Positions 8,677 to 15,745 of a stretch of 64,000 bases of DNA are shown piece by piece (the stretch's first letter is position 1; every line of letters begins with the position of its first letter). Origin of the DNA: Phycicoccus sp. Root101. GTDB lineage: Bacteria > Actinomycetota > Actinomycetes > Actinomycetales > Dermatophilaceae. The stretch covers positions 62,001 through 126,000 of the forward strand of contig NZ_LMCM01000005.1 in NCBI RefSeq assembly GCF_001426245.1. Reading direction: 5' to 3'. The translations under genes were made by a program, and so were the position numbers. The notes below the pieces were generated by a model, which saw only the letters and a program-made list of their open reading frames with translations, did not search any database and was not told the DNA's origin.

Positions 8677-9411
8677 GTGGCGCTGAGGGGCGATGCGCTG
8701 GCGGCGGTCGAGGACAAGGCAAGTCGCTGGGTGATGCGGCACGTCCTCATCGGGCCGCCGCTCAAGCTGCTCACCGGACTGCGGGTCGAGGGGCGCTCGA
8801 ACGTCCCGCGCGAGGGCGCGCTGATCGTCGCCTCGAACCACCTGTCGTTCATCGACTCGATCGTCATCCCACTCGCCTGCGCCCGGCAGGTGCACTTCCT
8901 CGGCAAGGCGGAGTACTTCCAGGGGACCGGCGTCCGCGGCGCTGCCGCCCGCTGGTTCCACTCGACCGCCGGCACCATCCCGGTCGACCGCAACGACCCC
9001 CGCGCCGCCGCGGGTTCGCTCACGCTGGCGGAGGAGGTCCTGCGCCGAGGTGAGGCGTTCGGCGTCTACCCCGAGGGCACCCGCTCGCCCGACGGTCGCC
9101 TCCACCGCGGTCGCACCGGCGTCGCCCGTATGGCGCTCAGCACCGGTGCGACGCTCCTTCCCTGCGCTGTCACCGGGACCGACAAGGTCCAGCCTGCGGG
9201 GTCGAACGGGTTCCGTCCGGGGAAGGTGACCGTGCGCTTCGGCGAGCCGATCGACGTGGCCGGGCTGGGCGAGAAGTACCAGAAGGCCGCGCTGCTGCGG
9301 GCCGTCACCGACGCCACGATGGATGCGATCGGCGCGCTGTCGGGGCAGGAGCGGTCGGGGCTCTACGCCTCCGACGTCAAGGCCGCCATGACCTCCGACC
9401 TCCAGGGCTGA
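8677..9411 (+). CDS. 1-acyl-glycerol-3-phosphate acyltransferase-like protein (PlsC family)
   Basis: 244 residues. The acyltransferase block I is SNHLSFIDS (H-x4-D catalytic pair, about residues 53-58) and block III is YPEGTRSPDG. Basic and hydrophobic stretches suit peripheral membrane attachment. Family members transfer acyl chains to lysophospholipids, here most simply making phosphatidic acid. It begins seven bases after guaA and may be co-transcribed. The GTG start at 8677 is the first in frame after guaA. Substrate specificity cannot be read from the sequence. Confidence 0.85.
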   Translation: MALRGDALAAVEDKASRWVMRHVLIGPPLKLLTGLRVEGRSNVPREGALIVASNHLSFIDSIVIPLACARQVHFLGKAEYFQGTGVRGAAARWFHSTAGTIPVDRNDPRAAAGSLTLAEEVLRRGEAFGVYPEGTRSPDGRLHRGRTGVARMALSTGATLLPCAVTGTDKVQPAGSNGFRPGKVTVRFGEPIDVAGLGEKYQKAALLRAVTDATMDAIGALSGQERSGLYASDVKAAMTSDLQG

Positions 9412-9434
9412 CGGCTCACCCCGAACCGCGGTGC

Positions 9435-9455
9435 GCGCTCGTCGCCACCGAGCGC
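9435..9455. terminator. Weak hairpin after the acyltransferase gene
   Basis: 7-bp arms (9435-9441, 9449-9455) with a 7-nt loop, 24 bases past the stop codon. No T-run. Confidence 0.3.
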
Positions 9456-9545
9456 AGTGCACGTACAGGTCGGGCTCGTGAATGTCGTCGGCGAGGGCTG
9501 TGACCTGGGCGCGCGGTTGGACCCGACCGGTTCGAGGTGCCGTCG

Positions 9546-9551
9546 TAGGCT
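9546..9551 (+). promoter_or_regulatory. Leaderless-type -10 for the cupin gene
   Basis: TAGGCT ends six bases before GTG 9558. No convincing -35 was found. Confidence 0.5.
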
Positions 9552-9557
9552 GGTCCG

Positions 9558-9890
9558 GTGGCCGACTTCGTGATCCGTGAATGGCGGCTCGACCCGTTCC
9601 CCGGGGACCAGGCCCCGCTGCACGTCCACCATCGTGGCGACGAGGCCTTCTACGTGCTCGACGGACTGCTCGACGTGCAGGACGGTACGCTCCGGCACCG
9701 GCTGGAGCCGGGGTCCCTGCACGTGGTGACCGCTGGTTCGCCCCACACGTTCGCCACCGTGGGTGACACCGGTGCGCGCATCCTCGTCATCATGAGCCCC
9801 GAGGTCGACGCCCTCGTCGCGGCCCTGCACTCAGGTGAGTCATCGGATCTTGCGTCGGTGTGGGAGCAGCACCACTCCTCACTCGCCTGA
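9558..9890 (+). CDS. Small cupin-domain protein
   Basis: 110 residues forming one double-stranded beta-helix. Motif 1 is HVHHRGDEAFYVLDG (His and Glu metal ligands) and motif 2 GSLHVVTAGSPHTF (His). A metal site of two to four His plus Glu is plausible. Single-domain cupins of this size are isomerases, dioxygenases or ligand binders; nothing here selects one. The gene stands alone, with a leaderless promoter and about 110 bases of intergenic DNA after it. Confidence 0.75.
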   Translation: MADFVIREWRLDPFPGDQAPLHVHHRGDEAFYVLDGLLDVQDGTLRHRLEPGSLHVVTAGSPHTFATVGDTGARILVIMSPEVDALVAALHSGESSDLASVWEQHHSSLA

Positions 9891-10001
9891 GAGTGCCGGC
9901 GCCCGGTGGTGTGCAGCTGGAGCGACGTCGGGGGGATTCCGTGAGGTGAGGCAGGACCCAAATCGGTTGCCCGGCAACAGTGGCCGTGTCACGCTCGCGA
10001 G

Positions 10002-10334
10002 ATGTCCACCAGCATCGCCGACAAGCTCTCCAGACAGTTCGGGGAGACCGCCGTCGCTGTGGTGCAGGCGCGTCCTCAGGTGGATCGGGCCATGGTCGAG
10101 GAGATCTTCGACGAGGCGGCGACGTTGCTGCACAACGGACTTGCCCTCGACCACCTGGATGACCACGACGCCGACATCGTCATCTCGGAGCTCTGTGTCG
10201 CCCTCGTCGATGCGGACGTGACCACGGCGTTGCTGGCCCGGTTCTACGGGGCCACCGACCAGCCCACGAGCCTGCACGACCCGGAAGGTGTTGCCCTGGC
10301 GTACGAGAACGTCCTCAGGATCCTGCAGCTGTGA
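10002..10334 (+). CDS. Hypothetical protein, 110 residues, acidic and helical
   Basis: Not recognised. It is acidic and Ala/Val/Asp-rich with no signal peptide or membrane segment. Helical runs such as VDRAMVEEIFDEAATLL and a central LDHLDDHDADIVISEL give it a small soluble helical-bundle look. No Cys cluster or catalytic motif is visible apart from a single Cys. ATG 10002 opens the frame; no clear Shine-Dalgarno is present. It lies upstream of the molybdoenzyme but separated from it by more than 200 bases, so co-function is only possible. Codon use matches neighbouring genes, which supports real coding. Confidence 0.6.
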   Translation: MSTSIADKLSRQFGETAVAVVQARPQVDRAMVEEIFDEAATLLHNGLALDHLDDHDADIVISELCVALVDADVTTALLARFYGATDQPTSLHDPEGVALAYENVLRILQL

Positions 10335-10557
10335 CGCCCTCGGGTCACGCGCGGCCGGGGCCGCGAACACCGTGCTTCTCAGGCCTTCGCGCCAGCCGGG
10401 TGCAGGATGGGATGGTGAAGCCTTCGCGGGACCCGCACGACAGCCACACCCGGTGCGCGGGCATCGACCGCGCCGTGGGTCACCGGGTCGACCAGGACGT
10501 GGACCACCACGGTCGAGTCGTCGCCGATCTCGGGTGCAGGGTTTCGTCCCGACGCCG
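10335..10557. other. Intergenic stretch without a convincing gene
   Basis: Two weak short frames overlap here. On the plus strand, 10412-10561 encodes 49 residues rich in Asp, His and Arg and ends in an ATGA overlap with the next gene. On the minus strand, 10379-10576 encodes a Val-rich 65-residue frame. Neither resembles a known protein. Confidence 0.4.
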
Positions 10558-11565
10558 ATGAAGGGTCGACTGGCAAACCTCGCCCTGCTGTTCGTGGTCC
10601 CGCTGGCGGCCGTGACCGGGTTCATGATGTTCCTGCTGGGCAGCGGACCGGTCTGGCCGGTCGCCATCCTCCACGGGGTCGTCGCCCTCCTGGTGGTCGT
10701 CCTGGTGCCGTGGAAGTCGACGGTCGTCCGCAGGGGGCTACGCCGTCCCGGACGGACACGGCAGCGGGGTCGGGCCGTGTCGTTGCTGCTGGGCCTATGT
10801 GTGGTGCTGGCCCTGCTCACGGGCCTCGCCCACGTCATCGGTGTGTTGTTCGCCGACTCGAGGGTGACGACCATGCAGCTGCACGTGGGCGCCGGCATCG
10901 TCGCCGTGGTCCTGACGGTTGCGCACGCACTGCAACGTCGCATCCGCGCGCGCCGAAGTGACCTGTCGCGTCGGTCGTTCGTCCGTCTCGTGGGGCTCAC
11001 CGCCGTCGCCCTCGTGCTCGAGGCGGGCGTCCAGGCGACGGGCGCACTCACGGCACGGCGCGGCATACGCCGGGCGACCGGGTCGTTCCAGCTCGCGTCC
11101 TCCTCGGTCGCGGCGATCCCTGCCACGTCGTGGCTGTTCGACCAGGCCCCCGAGCTCGACCCGGCCTCGTGGCGCTTGACGGTGACGACGAGCGGGACCT
11201 CGCGCGAATGGTCGCTGGTCGAGCTCGCCCGGTGGCACGACCGGCAGGTGGCTGTCCTGGACTGCACCGGCGGGTGGTGGACCGAGCAGGAGTGGTCAGG
11301 CGTGCGCTTGAGCAGGCTGCTGCCCCCAGGGGCCGGGGGAACCGTGGAGGTGACGAGCGCGACGGGTTACACCAGACGGCTGCCGCTCACCGACCACCTG
11401 CTCCTGGCCACGGCGATCGACGGTGCGAGTCTCTCCGGGGCGCACGGGGCGCCGGTCCGCCTGGTGGTTCCCGGTCGACGCGGGTACCACTGGGTCAAGT
11501 GGGTCGTTCGGATCAGCCACGACGACCGCCCGTGGTGGGTGGAGCCACCCCTGCCGCTGCAGTGA
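10558..11565 (+). CDS. Membrane-anchored sulfite-oxidase-type molybdopterin oxidoreductase
   Basis: 335 residues from the ATG at 10558. The N-terminal half has four membrane helices (about 8-28, 33-51, 74-97, 106-124) with His39 (ILHGVV), His92 and an HX13H pair, His109 and His123, that could hold heme b. A basic loop and a fifth helix (about 140-164) follow. The extracytoplasmic half is a small sulfite-oxidase-fold domain: VAVLDCTGGWW contains the candidate molybdenum-ligand Cys236, and PVRLVVPGRRGYHWVKWV is the typical end of the fold. This resembles an MsrP-like catalytic domain fused to an MsrQ-like electron-donating anchor. Substrate unknown. GTG 10534 is an alternative start. Confidence 0.75.
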   Translation: MKGRLANLALLFVVPLAAVTGFMMFLLGSGPVWPVAILHGVVALLVVVLVPWKSTVVRRGLRRPGRTRQRGRAVSLLLGLCVVLALLTGLAHVIGVLFADSRVTTMQLHVGAGIVAVVLTVAHALQRRIRARRSDLSRRSFVRLVGLTAVALVLEAGVQATGALTARRGIRRATGSFQLASSSVAAIPATSWLFDQAPELDPASWRLTVTTSGTSREWSLVELARWHDRQVAVLDCTGGWWTEQEWSGVRLSRLLPPGAGGTVEVTSATGYTRRLPLTDHLLLATAIDGASLSGAHGAPVRLVVPGRRGYHWVKWVVRISHDDRPWWVEPPLPLQ

Positions 11566-11612
11566 GCGTGCGGAGTCGATCTCGTGCACGCATCGCCACC
11601 AGGGAGGCCAGC

Positions 11613-11972
11613 ATGACCGGCATCGAGGACGTCCTGAGGTTGGGTACCGAGCTGGAACGCTCCTACCCGGTCCATGTCCGGGGCAGGCTCAAGTTCCGGG
11701 TCGGGCAGATCGTCTACGTCGCCTTCTCCCTCGACGAGACCATCATGGGATTCGCCTTCCCCAGGGACGAACGCGCCTCCCTCGTCGCGGGCGATCCGCA
11801 CACCTTCTCCATGCCATCGGCGTCGGACCTGCGATTCAACTGGGTCCACGCCAACCTGGCCGCCCTCGACCCGAGCGAGGCTCGAGAGCTGGTGGTCGAC
11901 GCCTGGCGCATGGTCGTGCCCCAGAAGGTGTCCCGGGCCTACGACCTCACCCACCCGGACGGTCCCGGTTGA
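11613..11972 (+). CDS. MmcQ/YjbR family protein
   Basis: 119 residues. VGQIVYVAFSLDETIMGFAF, FNWVHANLAALD and a helical end (ELVVDAWRMVVPQKV) follow the MmcQ/YjbR fold, a small CyaY-like DNA-binding-type domain whose function is unsettled. A strong AGGGAGG (11601-11607) fixes the ATG at 11613. It is 47 bases downstream of the molybdoenzyme and could share its transcript. Convergent with the DUF309 gene. Confidence 0.75.
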   Translation: MTGIEDVLRLGTELERSYPVHVRGRLKFRVGQIVYVAFSLDETIMGFAFPRDERASLVAGDPHTFSMPSASDLRFNWVHANLAALDPSEARELVVDAWRMVVPQKVSRAYDLTHPDGPG

Positions 11973-12039
11973 GGGGACCCCTCCGTGGCTCGCAGCCGCC
12001 GCGATCCAGGGCCGTGTCCTTGCCGCGTGAGGCGCATCG

Positions 12040-12471
12040 TCAGAACGAGCCGACGTGCGTTCGCGCTCGCTCCGCCACCAGCGGGAGGTCAAGACCGTAG
12101 GCCCACCGTCCTGTGGCTGCGAACGCCTCCAGTCTCTGGGCGGCACGGTCGAAGAGCCGATCGGCCCCGACCTGATTTCCACGTGCAGCGTGCGTGATGG
12201 CAACACACACCTGCGCGAGCCCCTGCCACAGGTCCCGTTCTTCGTTCGGCCCAGCCTTCCAACGGGCCTCCAGCACCTCGTGGGCGGCGAAGGGGCGTCC
12301 AGCCTCGACGAGCCCTCGAGCGGCCTCGAGCGTGTCCTCCGGTGGCAGGGGCTCCTCGGACACCGGCTCCACACCCTCGGCCCCGTACGGCAGAGGACGG
12401 CCCAACGCGTCGCGCGGTCTTGCCTGGCGAGCACGTCCACCGGTGTCCCGGTCACGATCAGGTCCTGTCAT
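12040..12471 (-). CDS. DUF309 family protein
   Basis: 143 residues. The core AAHEVLEARWKAGPNEERDL is the DUF309 signature (H-E-x-x-E with a downstream R-D-L-W-Q-G-L), followed by helices ending near residue 130. The fold is a small helical bundle and its function is unknown. The N-terminus is basic and disordered (GGRARQARPRDALGRPLPYG). ATG 12471 has GGGAG nine bases upstream; the frame extends to 12525 but without a better start. Divergent from the ABM monooxygenase gene. Confidence 0.75.
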   Translation of the reverse strand: MTGPDRDRDTGGRARQARPRDALGRPLPYGAEGVEPVSEEPLPPEDTLEAARGLVEAGRPFAAHEVLEARWKAGPNEERDLWQGLAQVCVAITHAARGNQVGADRLFDRAAQRLEAFAATGRWAYGLDLPLVAERARTHVGSF

Positions 12472-12595
12472 GTGCACAGTCTCCCAGTTGTGTGTCCGTT
12501 GGCCGCCGGTAAGGGTCCGTTGCACGGAGGCGCACGAAGGCCCCTTGGCGTGAGTCTGGAACGGCCATCAGAACCAGCAACACCAAGGAGACATG

Positions 12596-12898
12596 ATGTT
12601 CATCGCCATCGTCGATTTCGGGACCTCTGCAGCAAACCGCGCCCGTGCCCTGAGCCAGCTCGAGTGCGAGAGGCCTGTCGTCCGCTCGATGCCGGGCAAC
12701 CTTGCCTTCCGCGTGTACGAGTCGCGTGAGGACGACCGCACCGTGACCGTCGTCCACGAGTGGACCGACCAGCCCTCATTCACCGCATACCTCGCCTCCG
12801 AGGCGTTCGCCCGGTCCAACGCCGTCCTGCGAGCGTTGGTCACCGAAGGGCCGGTGAGCCGACGGTTTCGGGCCGATCTCGTCGAGTCCGTGGCCTGA
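12596..12898 (+). CDS. Antibiotic-biosynthesis-monooxygenase (ABM) fold protein
   Basis: 100 residues with the ABM ferredoxin-like fold. MFIAIVDFG forms strand 1. FRVYESREDDRTVTVVHEWTD carries the usual central strands and W, and a helix (FTAYLASEAFARSNAVL) follows. Related small proteins act as cofactor-free quinol or heme-degrading monooxygenases or as stress proteins. Two ATGs are in tandem. AAGGAG (12585-12590) is five bases from the second (12596) but only two from the first (12593), so the second is preferred. The adjacent co-oriented AraC gene is a likely partner regulator. Confidence 0.7.
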   Translation: MFIAIVDFGTSAANRARALSQLECERPVVRSMPGNLAFRVYESREDDRTVTVVHEWTDQPSFTAYLASEAFARSNAVLRALVTEGPVSRRFRADLVESVA

Positions 12899-12913
12899 CG
12901 GGAACGGCGTCCC

Positions 12914-12919
12914 TACGAT
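12914..12919 (+). promoter_or_regulatory. -10 element upstream of the AraC gene
   Basis: TACGAT ends six bases before GTG 12926, which opens a five-codon frame rather than the AraC gene itself. Confidence 0.4.
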
Positions 12920-12925
12920 CGGCCC

Positions 12926-12943
12926 GTGGGAGACCTCCCGTGA
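12926..12943 (+). CDS. Possible five-codon leader ORF overlapping the AraC start
   Basis: GTG GGA GAC CTC CCG TGA encodes only M-G-D-L-P. Its stop overlaps the AraC GTG as GTGA (12940-12943) and its start sits at the leaderless distance from TACGAT. The same bases also give GGGAG as an ordinary Shine-Dalgarno for AraC, so the mini-ORF may be fortuitous. Confidence 0.25.
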   Translation: MGDLP

Positions 12944-13692
12944 CCCGTGAGGCGTTCGCCTTCACCCGGTCCTTCGCGCCGACCCCGGCGACCGAGCTGC
13001 TCGTCGACCGCCACTACCTGCTCTGCGCCTCCCGGGGCGCCCTGCGCCTGGAAGCCGAGGGGCAGCGCTGGCTGCTGCCTCCGGCCCGGGCCGCCCTCCT
13101 GAGCGCGGGGCGGCCCGCCACCGTCACCATCCCGGCCCCGGCGACGACCGCCTCGGTGCTCTTCCACGTCGACTTCGTCCCCCCACCGCGGGAGGGGCTG
13201 GCAGTCGTCGACCTCGACCCCCTGGCTCGTGCCCTCGTCGCCGAGTGCGGCGGGTGGCAGGAGTCGGAGGAGCCGCTGCCGCCGTACGCCCGCGCCATCT
13301 TCGCGGCGCTCGCCGCAGTGGTGTGGCGGCTCGCCGAGCGACCCAGCCCCGTCAGGATGCCGGCCGGGCGCTCGGCCGAGGTGCGGACGGCGTTGCGGCT
13401 CACCGAGGAGCAGCTCGCCGACGAGGTCAGTTTCGCGGACGTCGCGGCGAAGGTCGGGCTGGTGCCGCGCTCCCTGGCTCGCAGGTTCGAGGCCGAGATC
13501 GGTATGACGTGGCGGGCCACCCTCCGGCGGATGCGGGTCCTGCGGGCGGTGGAGCGACTCGCAGCCGACGACACCCCGGTGACGACGATCGCGCACGAGG
13601 TGGGCTACGGCTCGCTGTCGGCGTTCAACGCCGCGTTCCGTGAGCTCACCGGGACCACGCCGTCGGACTACCGGGCGACGTTCACCCGGTGA
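12940..13692 (+). CDS. AraC-family transcriptional regulator
   Basis: 250 residues. The N-terminal half is a cupin-like sensing domain (RHYLLCASRGALRLEAEGQR, then LLSAGRPATVTI). The C-terminal 95 residues are the double helix-turn-helix of AraC proteins. HTH1 is around FADVAAKVGLVPRSLARRFE; HTH2 is around VTTIAHEVGYGSLSAFNAAF, with the terminal TGTTPSDYRATF consensus. It probably binds a small ligand and activates nearby genes; the ABM monooxygenase immediately upstream is the obvious candidate. GTG 12940 has GGGAG seven bases upstream. Confidence 0.88.
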   Translation: MTREAFAFTRSFAPTPATELLVDRHYLLCASRGALRLEAEGQRWLLPPARAALLSAGRPATVTIPAPATTASVLFHVDFVPPPREGLAVVDLDPLARALVAECGGWQESEEPLPPYARAIFAALAAVVWRLAERPSPVRMPAGRSAEVRTALRLTEEQLADEVSFADVAAKVGLVPRSLARRFEAEIGMTWRATLRRMRVLRAVERLAADDTPVTTIAHEVGYGSLSAFNAAFRELTGTTPSDYRATFTR

Positions 13693-13758
13693 ACCTGCAC
13701 CGAACGCCCACCGTCGGACAGCCGCCGTGAAGCGTTCTCGTGGCTCGCGTTGCGGCCG

Positions 13759-13784
13759 GGCCGCGCCCCCTGCCTGGCGCGGTC
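13759..13784. terminator. Hairpin between convergent AraC and DUF4232 genes
   Basis: 9-bp arms with one G-T wobble (13759-13767, 13776-13784) and an 8-nt loop. Confidence 0.5.
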
Positions 13785-13787
13785 GGT

Positions 13788-14294
13788 CTAGCGGGCCAAC
13801 GGCCTGACGAAGATCGTCGTGATGGTCGTGGACCTGCAGCCTGTCGTCCGGTGGGGGACGAACTTGGCCAGGGTGGAGCCGGGCACGTACACGCGCAGTC
13901 CGTCCACCGGTGTGGGCCGACACGTCGATGCGGGGTAGTTCTGCACGTTCACCAGGCGTATGGGTGCGTCCGCATGCTGCCCGGGTGACAGCGTGATCGT
14001 CGTGACGGCTCCGGCGTCCCAGGTCGCTGCACGTCCGATCTGGGTGCCGTTGCCGAAACCCACGTAGGAGACACCCGGGTAGCCCCGCGTCCAGCAGTGG
14101 CCACGGGAGACGTTGGTCAGGCGCAGGTCGCCGACCTGGCTCCCTGCGGCGCCCTGGAGGTGGACGAGGCTCGCAGCCAGGGCGGAGTTGGTGCAGTGCG
14201 GCACGGCGGCTTGCGCGGACGTCGGTGCCGCGACCAGCGTCGCGAGCGCAAGCCCCGCGGTGCTCGTCATGGTGAGGATCAGTTTGTTGCTCAT
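13788..14294 (-). CDS. Secreted DUF4232 family protein
   Basis: 168 residues. A Sec signal peptide (hydrophobic to TSAQAA, cleavage about residue 30) is followed by a DUF4232 beta-sandwich. The landmarks are an early CTNSALAASL, LRLTNVSRGHCWTRGYPGVS, a central W, and TITLSPGQHADAPIRL. Three later Cys residues suggest disulfides outside the cell. These domains are common in actinobacterial secreted proteins and lipoproteins; function unknown. ATG 14294 has AGGGGG upstream. It is divergent from the next secreted protein. Confidence 0.78.
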   Translation of the reverse strand: MSNKLILTMTSTAGLALATLVAAPTSAQAAVPHCTNSALAASLVHLQGAAGSQVGDLRLTNVSRGHCWTRGYPGVSYVGFGNGTQIGRAATWDAGAVTTITLSPGQHADAPIRLVNVQNYPASTCRPTPVDGLRVYVPGSTLAKFVPHRTTGCRSTTITTIFVRPLAR

Positions 14295-14511
14295 GGGAAG
14301 GACCCCCTGGTCGGTTCCGGCGGGCGGTTGCCCGCCACCCTCTGTGACGTCCGGGGCGCGCCCGGGGTTGTGGGGACGCAACTGGTAGGCGCGGTCGGGC
14401 ACGGGTGTCGCCGGGACGACACAGCAGCGGTGTCACGGCGAACAGTCGGATCCCGACGGGGCGACGACAGTTGGGGTCAGCCGAACAACCGCACCGACCA
14501 GGGAGATCCCG

Positions 14512-15159
14512 ATGAACACCACGACTGCCACCACCGCCGGGACCGACGCCGGGACCGACGCCGGGACCCACGCCCCCACCCGGGCCACCAAGGTCCGCCC
14601 CGGTCTGCGCCGCCGACTGGTCTGCGGCCTGGTGGCGGCCGGCGCCGGCCTCGGCCTCACCCTCACCGGGGTCGGCCCCGCCTCGGCGGCCACGGCCCAG
14701 TACACCAACGTCAACTGCGGTTGGTACCTGCAGCCCCACGCCGCCGGCGGGTTCGCCGACCTCAAGGTGTCCACGACCGGGCTGCCGTACGTGACCGGCA
14801 CGACCACCGCGGCGCAGCTGGTCTGGGTGTACGTCGAGTTCGTCCACCCGAGCCCGACCGGACCGAGCACGTACCGCTCCGGCTGGTTCTACACGTACGC
14901 CAGGGCCGGGGTCTGGACGCGCACGTGGACCTCCTACGCCACCGGTGCCACGAACCAGACGACCGTGCACGACGCCGGCGGAGCAGGCGAGAGCGGCTTC
15001 ACCGGGGCCGAGCTCCCCAACGAGGACGTCGCGATCCGGCTCAGCCTGAGCTGGATGAGCAGCAGCAACACCAAGGTGGCCTCCACGGTCATCGTCGCCA
15101 ACGCCGTGTACAACGCCAACAACCGGATGGTCTGCAACGGCGGCTCGAACATCTACTGA
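14512..15159 (+). CDS. Secreted protein of unknown function
   Basis: 215 residues, unrecognised. The N-terminus contains a repetitive Thr/Ala/Gly/Asp stretch encoded by imperfect 12-base DNA repeats (about 14540-14572). A twin-basic signal peptide follows (GLRRRLVCGLVAAG to ASAATA, cleavage about residue 60). The mature part is rich in Tyr, Trp, Thr and Ser with beta-strand character. One Cys falls near the mature N-terminus (NVNCGWYL) and one near the C-terminus (NRMVCNGG), a likely terminal disulfide. It may be a small extracellular beta-sandwich. The long basic N-region could also suit Tat export, but a clear RRxFLK is absent. Confidence 0.6.
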   Translation: MNTTTATTAGTDAGTDAGTHAPTRATKVRPGLRRRLVCGLVAAGAGLGLTLTGVGPASAATAQYTNVNCGWYLQPHAAGGFADLKVSTTGLPYVTGTTTAAQLVWVYVEFVHPSPTGPSTYRSGWFYTYARAGVWTRTWTSYATGATNQTTVHDAGGAGESGFTGAELPNEDVAIRLSLSWMSSSNTKVASTVIVANAVYNANNRMVCNGGSNIY

Positions 15160-15233
15160 CCGGGCGCGGGCAACGGGTCGCGGCACGCGCTACTCGCGGC
15201 GCGCGGGGGCCTGCGGTACCGCGAAGTGCGCTG

Positions 15234-15563
15234 CTACTTGCCGCGCAGGCCGATCGGATTGCCGTCGGCGTCTGCGAGGACGCAGACGCGCGCACCGGGT
15301 GCCACCTGGCGCGGCTCGTCGCGCTCGGTGGCTCCAGCCGCGAGCAGCGTTGCGCGGGTTGCATCGAGGTCGTCGACATCGGCGAACGCCACCGGGCCGC
15401 CACCTGCACCTGCCGGGTTGAGGGCGACCTCGAAGCCGTTGACGTTGTACCCGACGTAGTACGGCTCGTCGGTGTGCGGTGCGCCGAACAAGGCCGTGTA
15501 CACGGCCTTGGTGGCCTCCAGATCGGATACCGGGATCACCAGACTGCTGATCGTGGGACTCAT
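15234..15563 (-). CDS. VOC-superfamily (glyoxalase/dioxygenase fold) protein
   Basis: 109 residues, one VOC module pair. SSLVIPVSDLEATKAVYTAL starts the first beta-alpha-beta-beta-beta unit, and VAFADVDDLDATRATLLAAG with VCVLADADGNPIGL makes the second. The terminal metal-ligand Glu of true glyoxalases is not obvious, so it may be a binding or resistance-type protein. GGAGG lies eight bases before ATG 15563; a GTG at 15572 is closer than an SD allows. Confidence 0.8.
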   Translation of the reverse strand: MSPTISSLVIPVSDLEATKAVYTALFGAPHTDEPYYVGYNVNGFEVALNPAGAGGGPVAFADVDDLDATRATLLAAGATERDEPRQVAPGARVCVLADADGNPIGLRGK

Positions 15564-15745
15564 CTTCGACACCTCCGGGTCAGGACGGTCGTCTCGCCGA
15601 CCGTCGGGTCATCGACGAGGAACAAGGCTACGAGCGGCCCGGTGACCGGCGCTTCTCGATTCCTGATCCATCGGTGCAGCCCTCTGCGTGATCCACCACC
15701 CCGCGGTCACAGTGCGGGCCGGCCGGTGAGCGACTAGACAGGAGT

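Noticed and set aside
10379-10576. Minus-strand 65-codon frame overlapping the molybdoenzyme start
   Set aside because: It would need a TTG start inside another gene, has no Shine-Dalgarno and shows no domain; kept only as a note.
12472-12592. Promoter TTGTGT/TAAGGG upstream of the ABM gene
   Set aside because: The hexamers are weak and the spacing is short; several equally poor alternatives exist.
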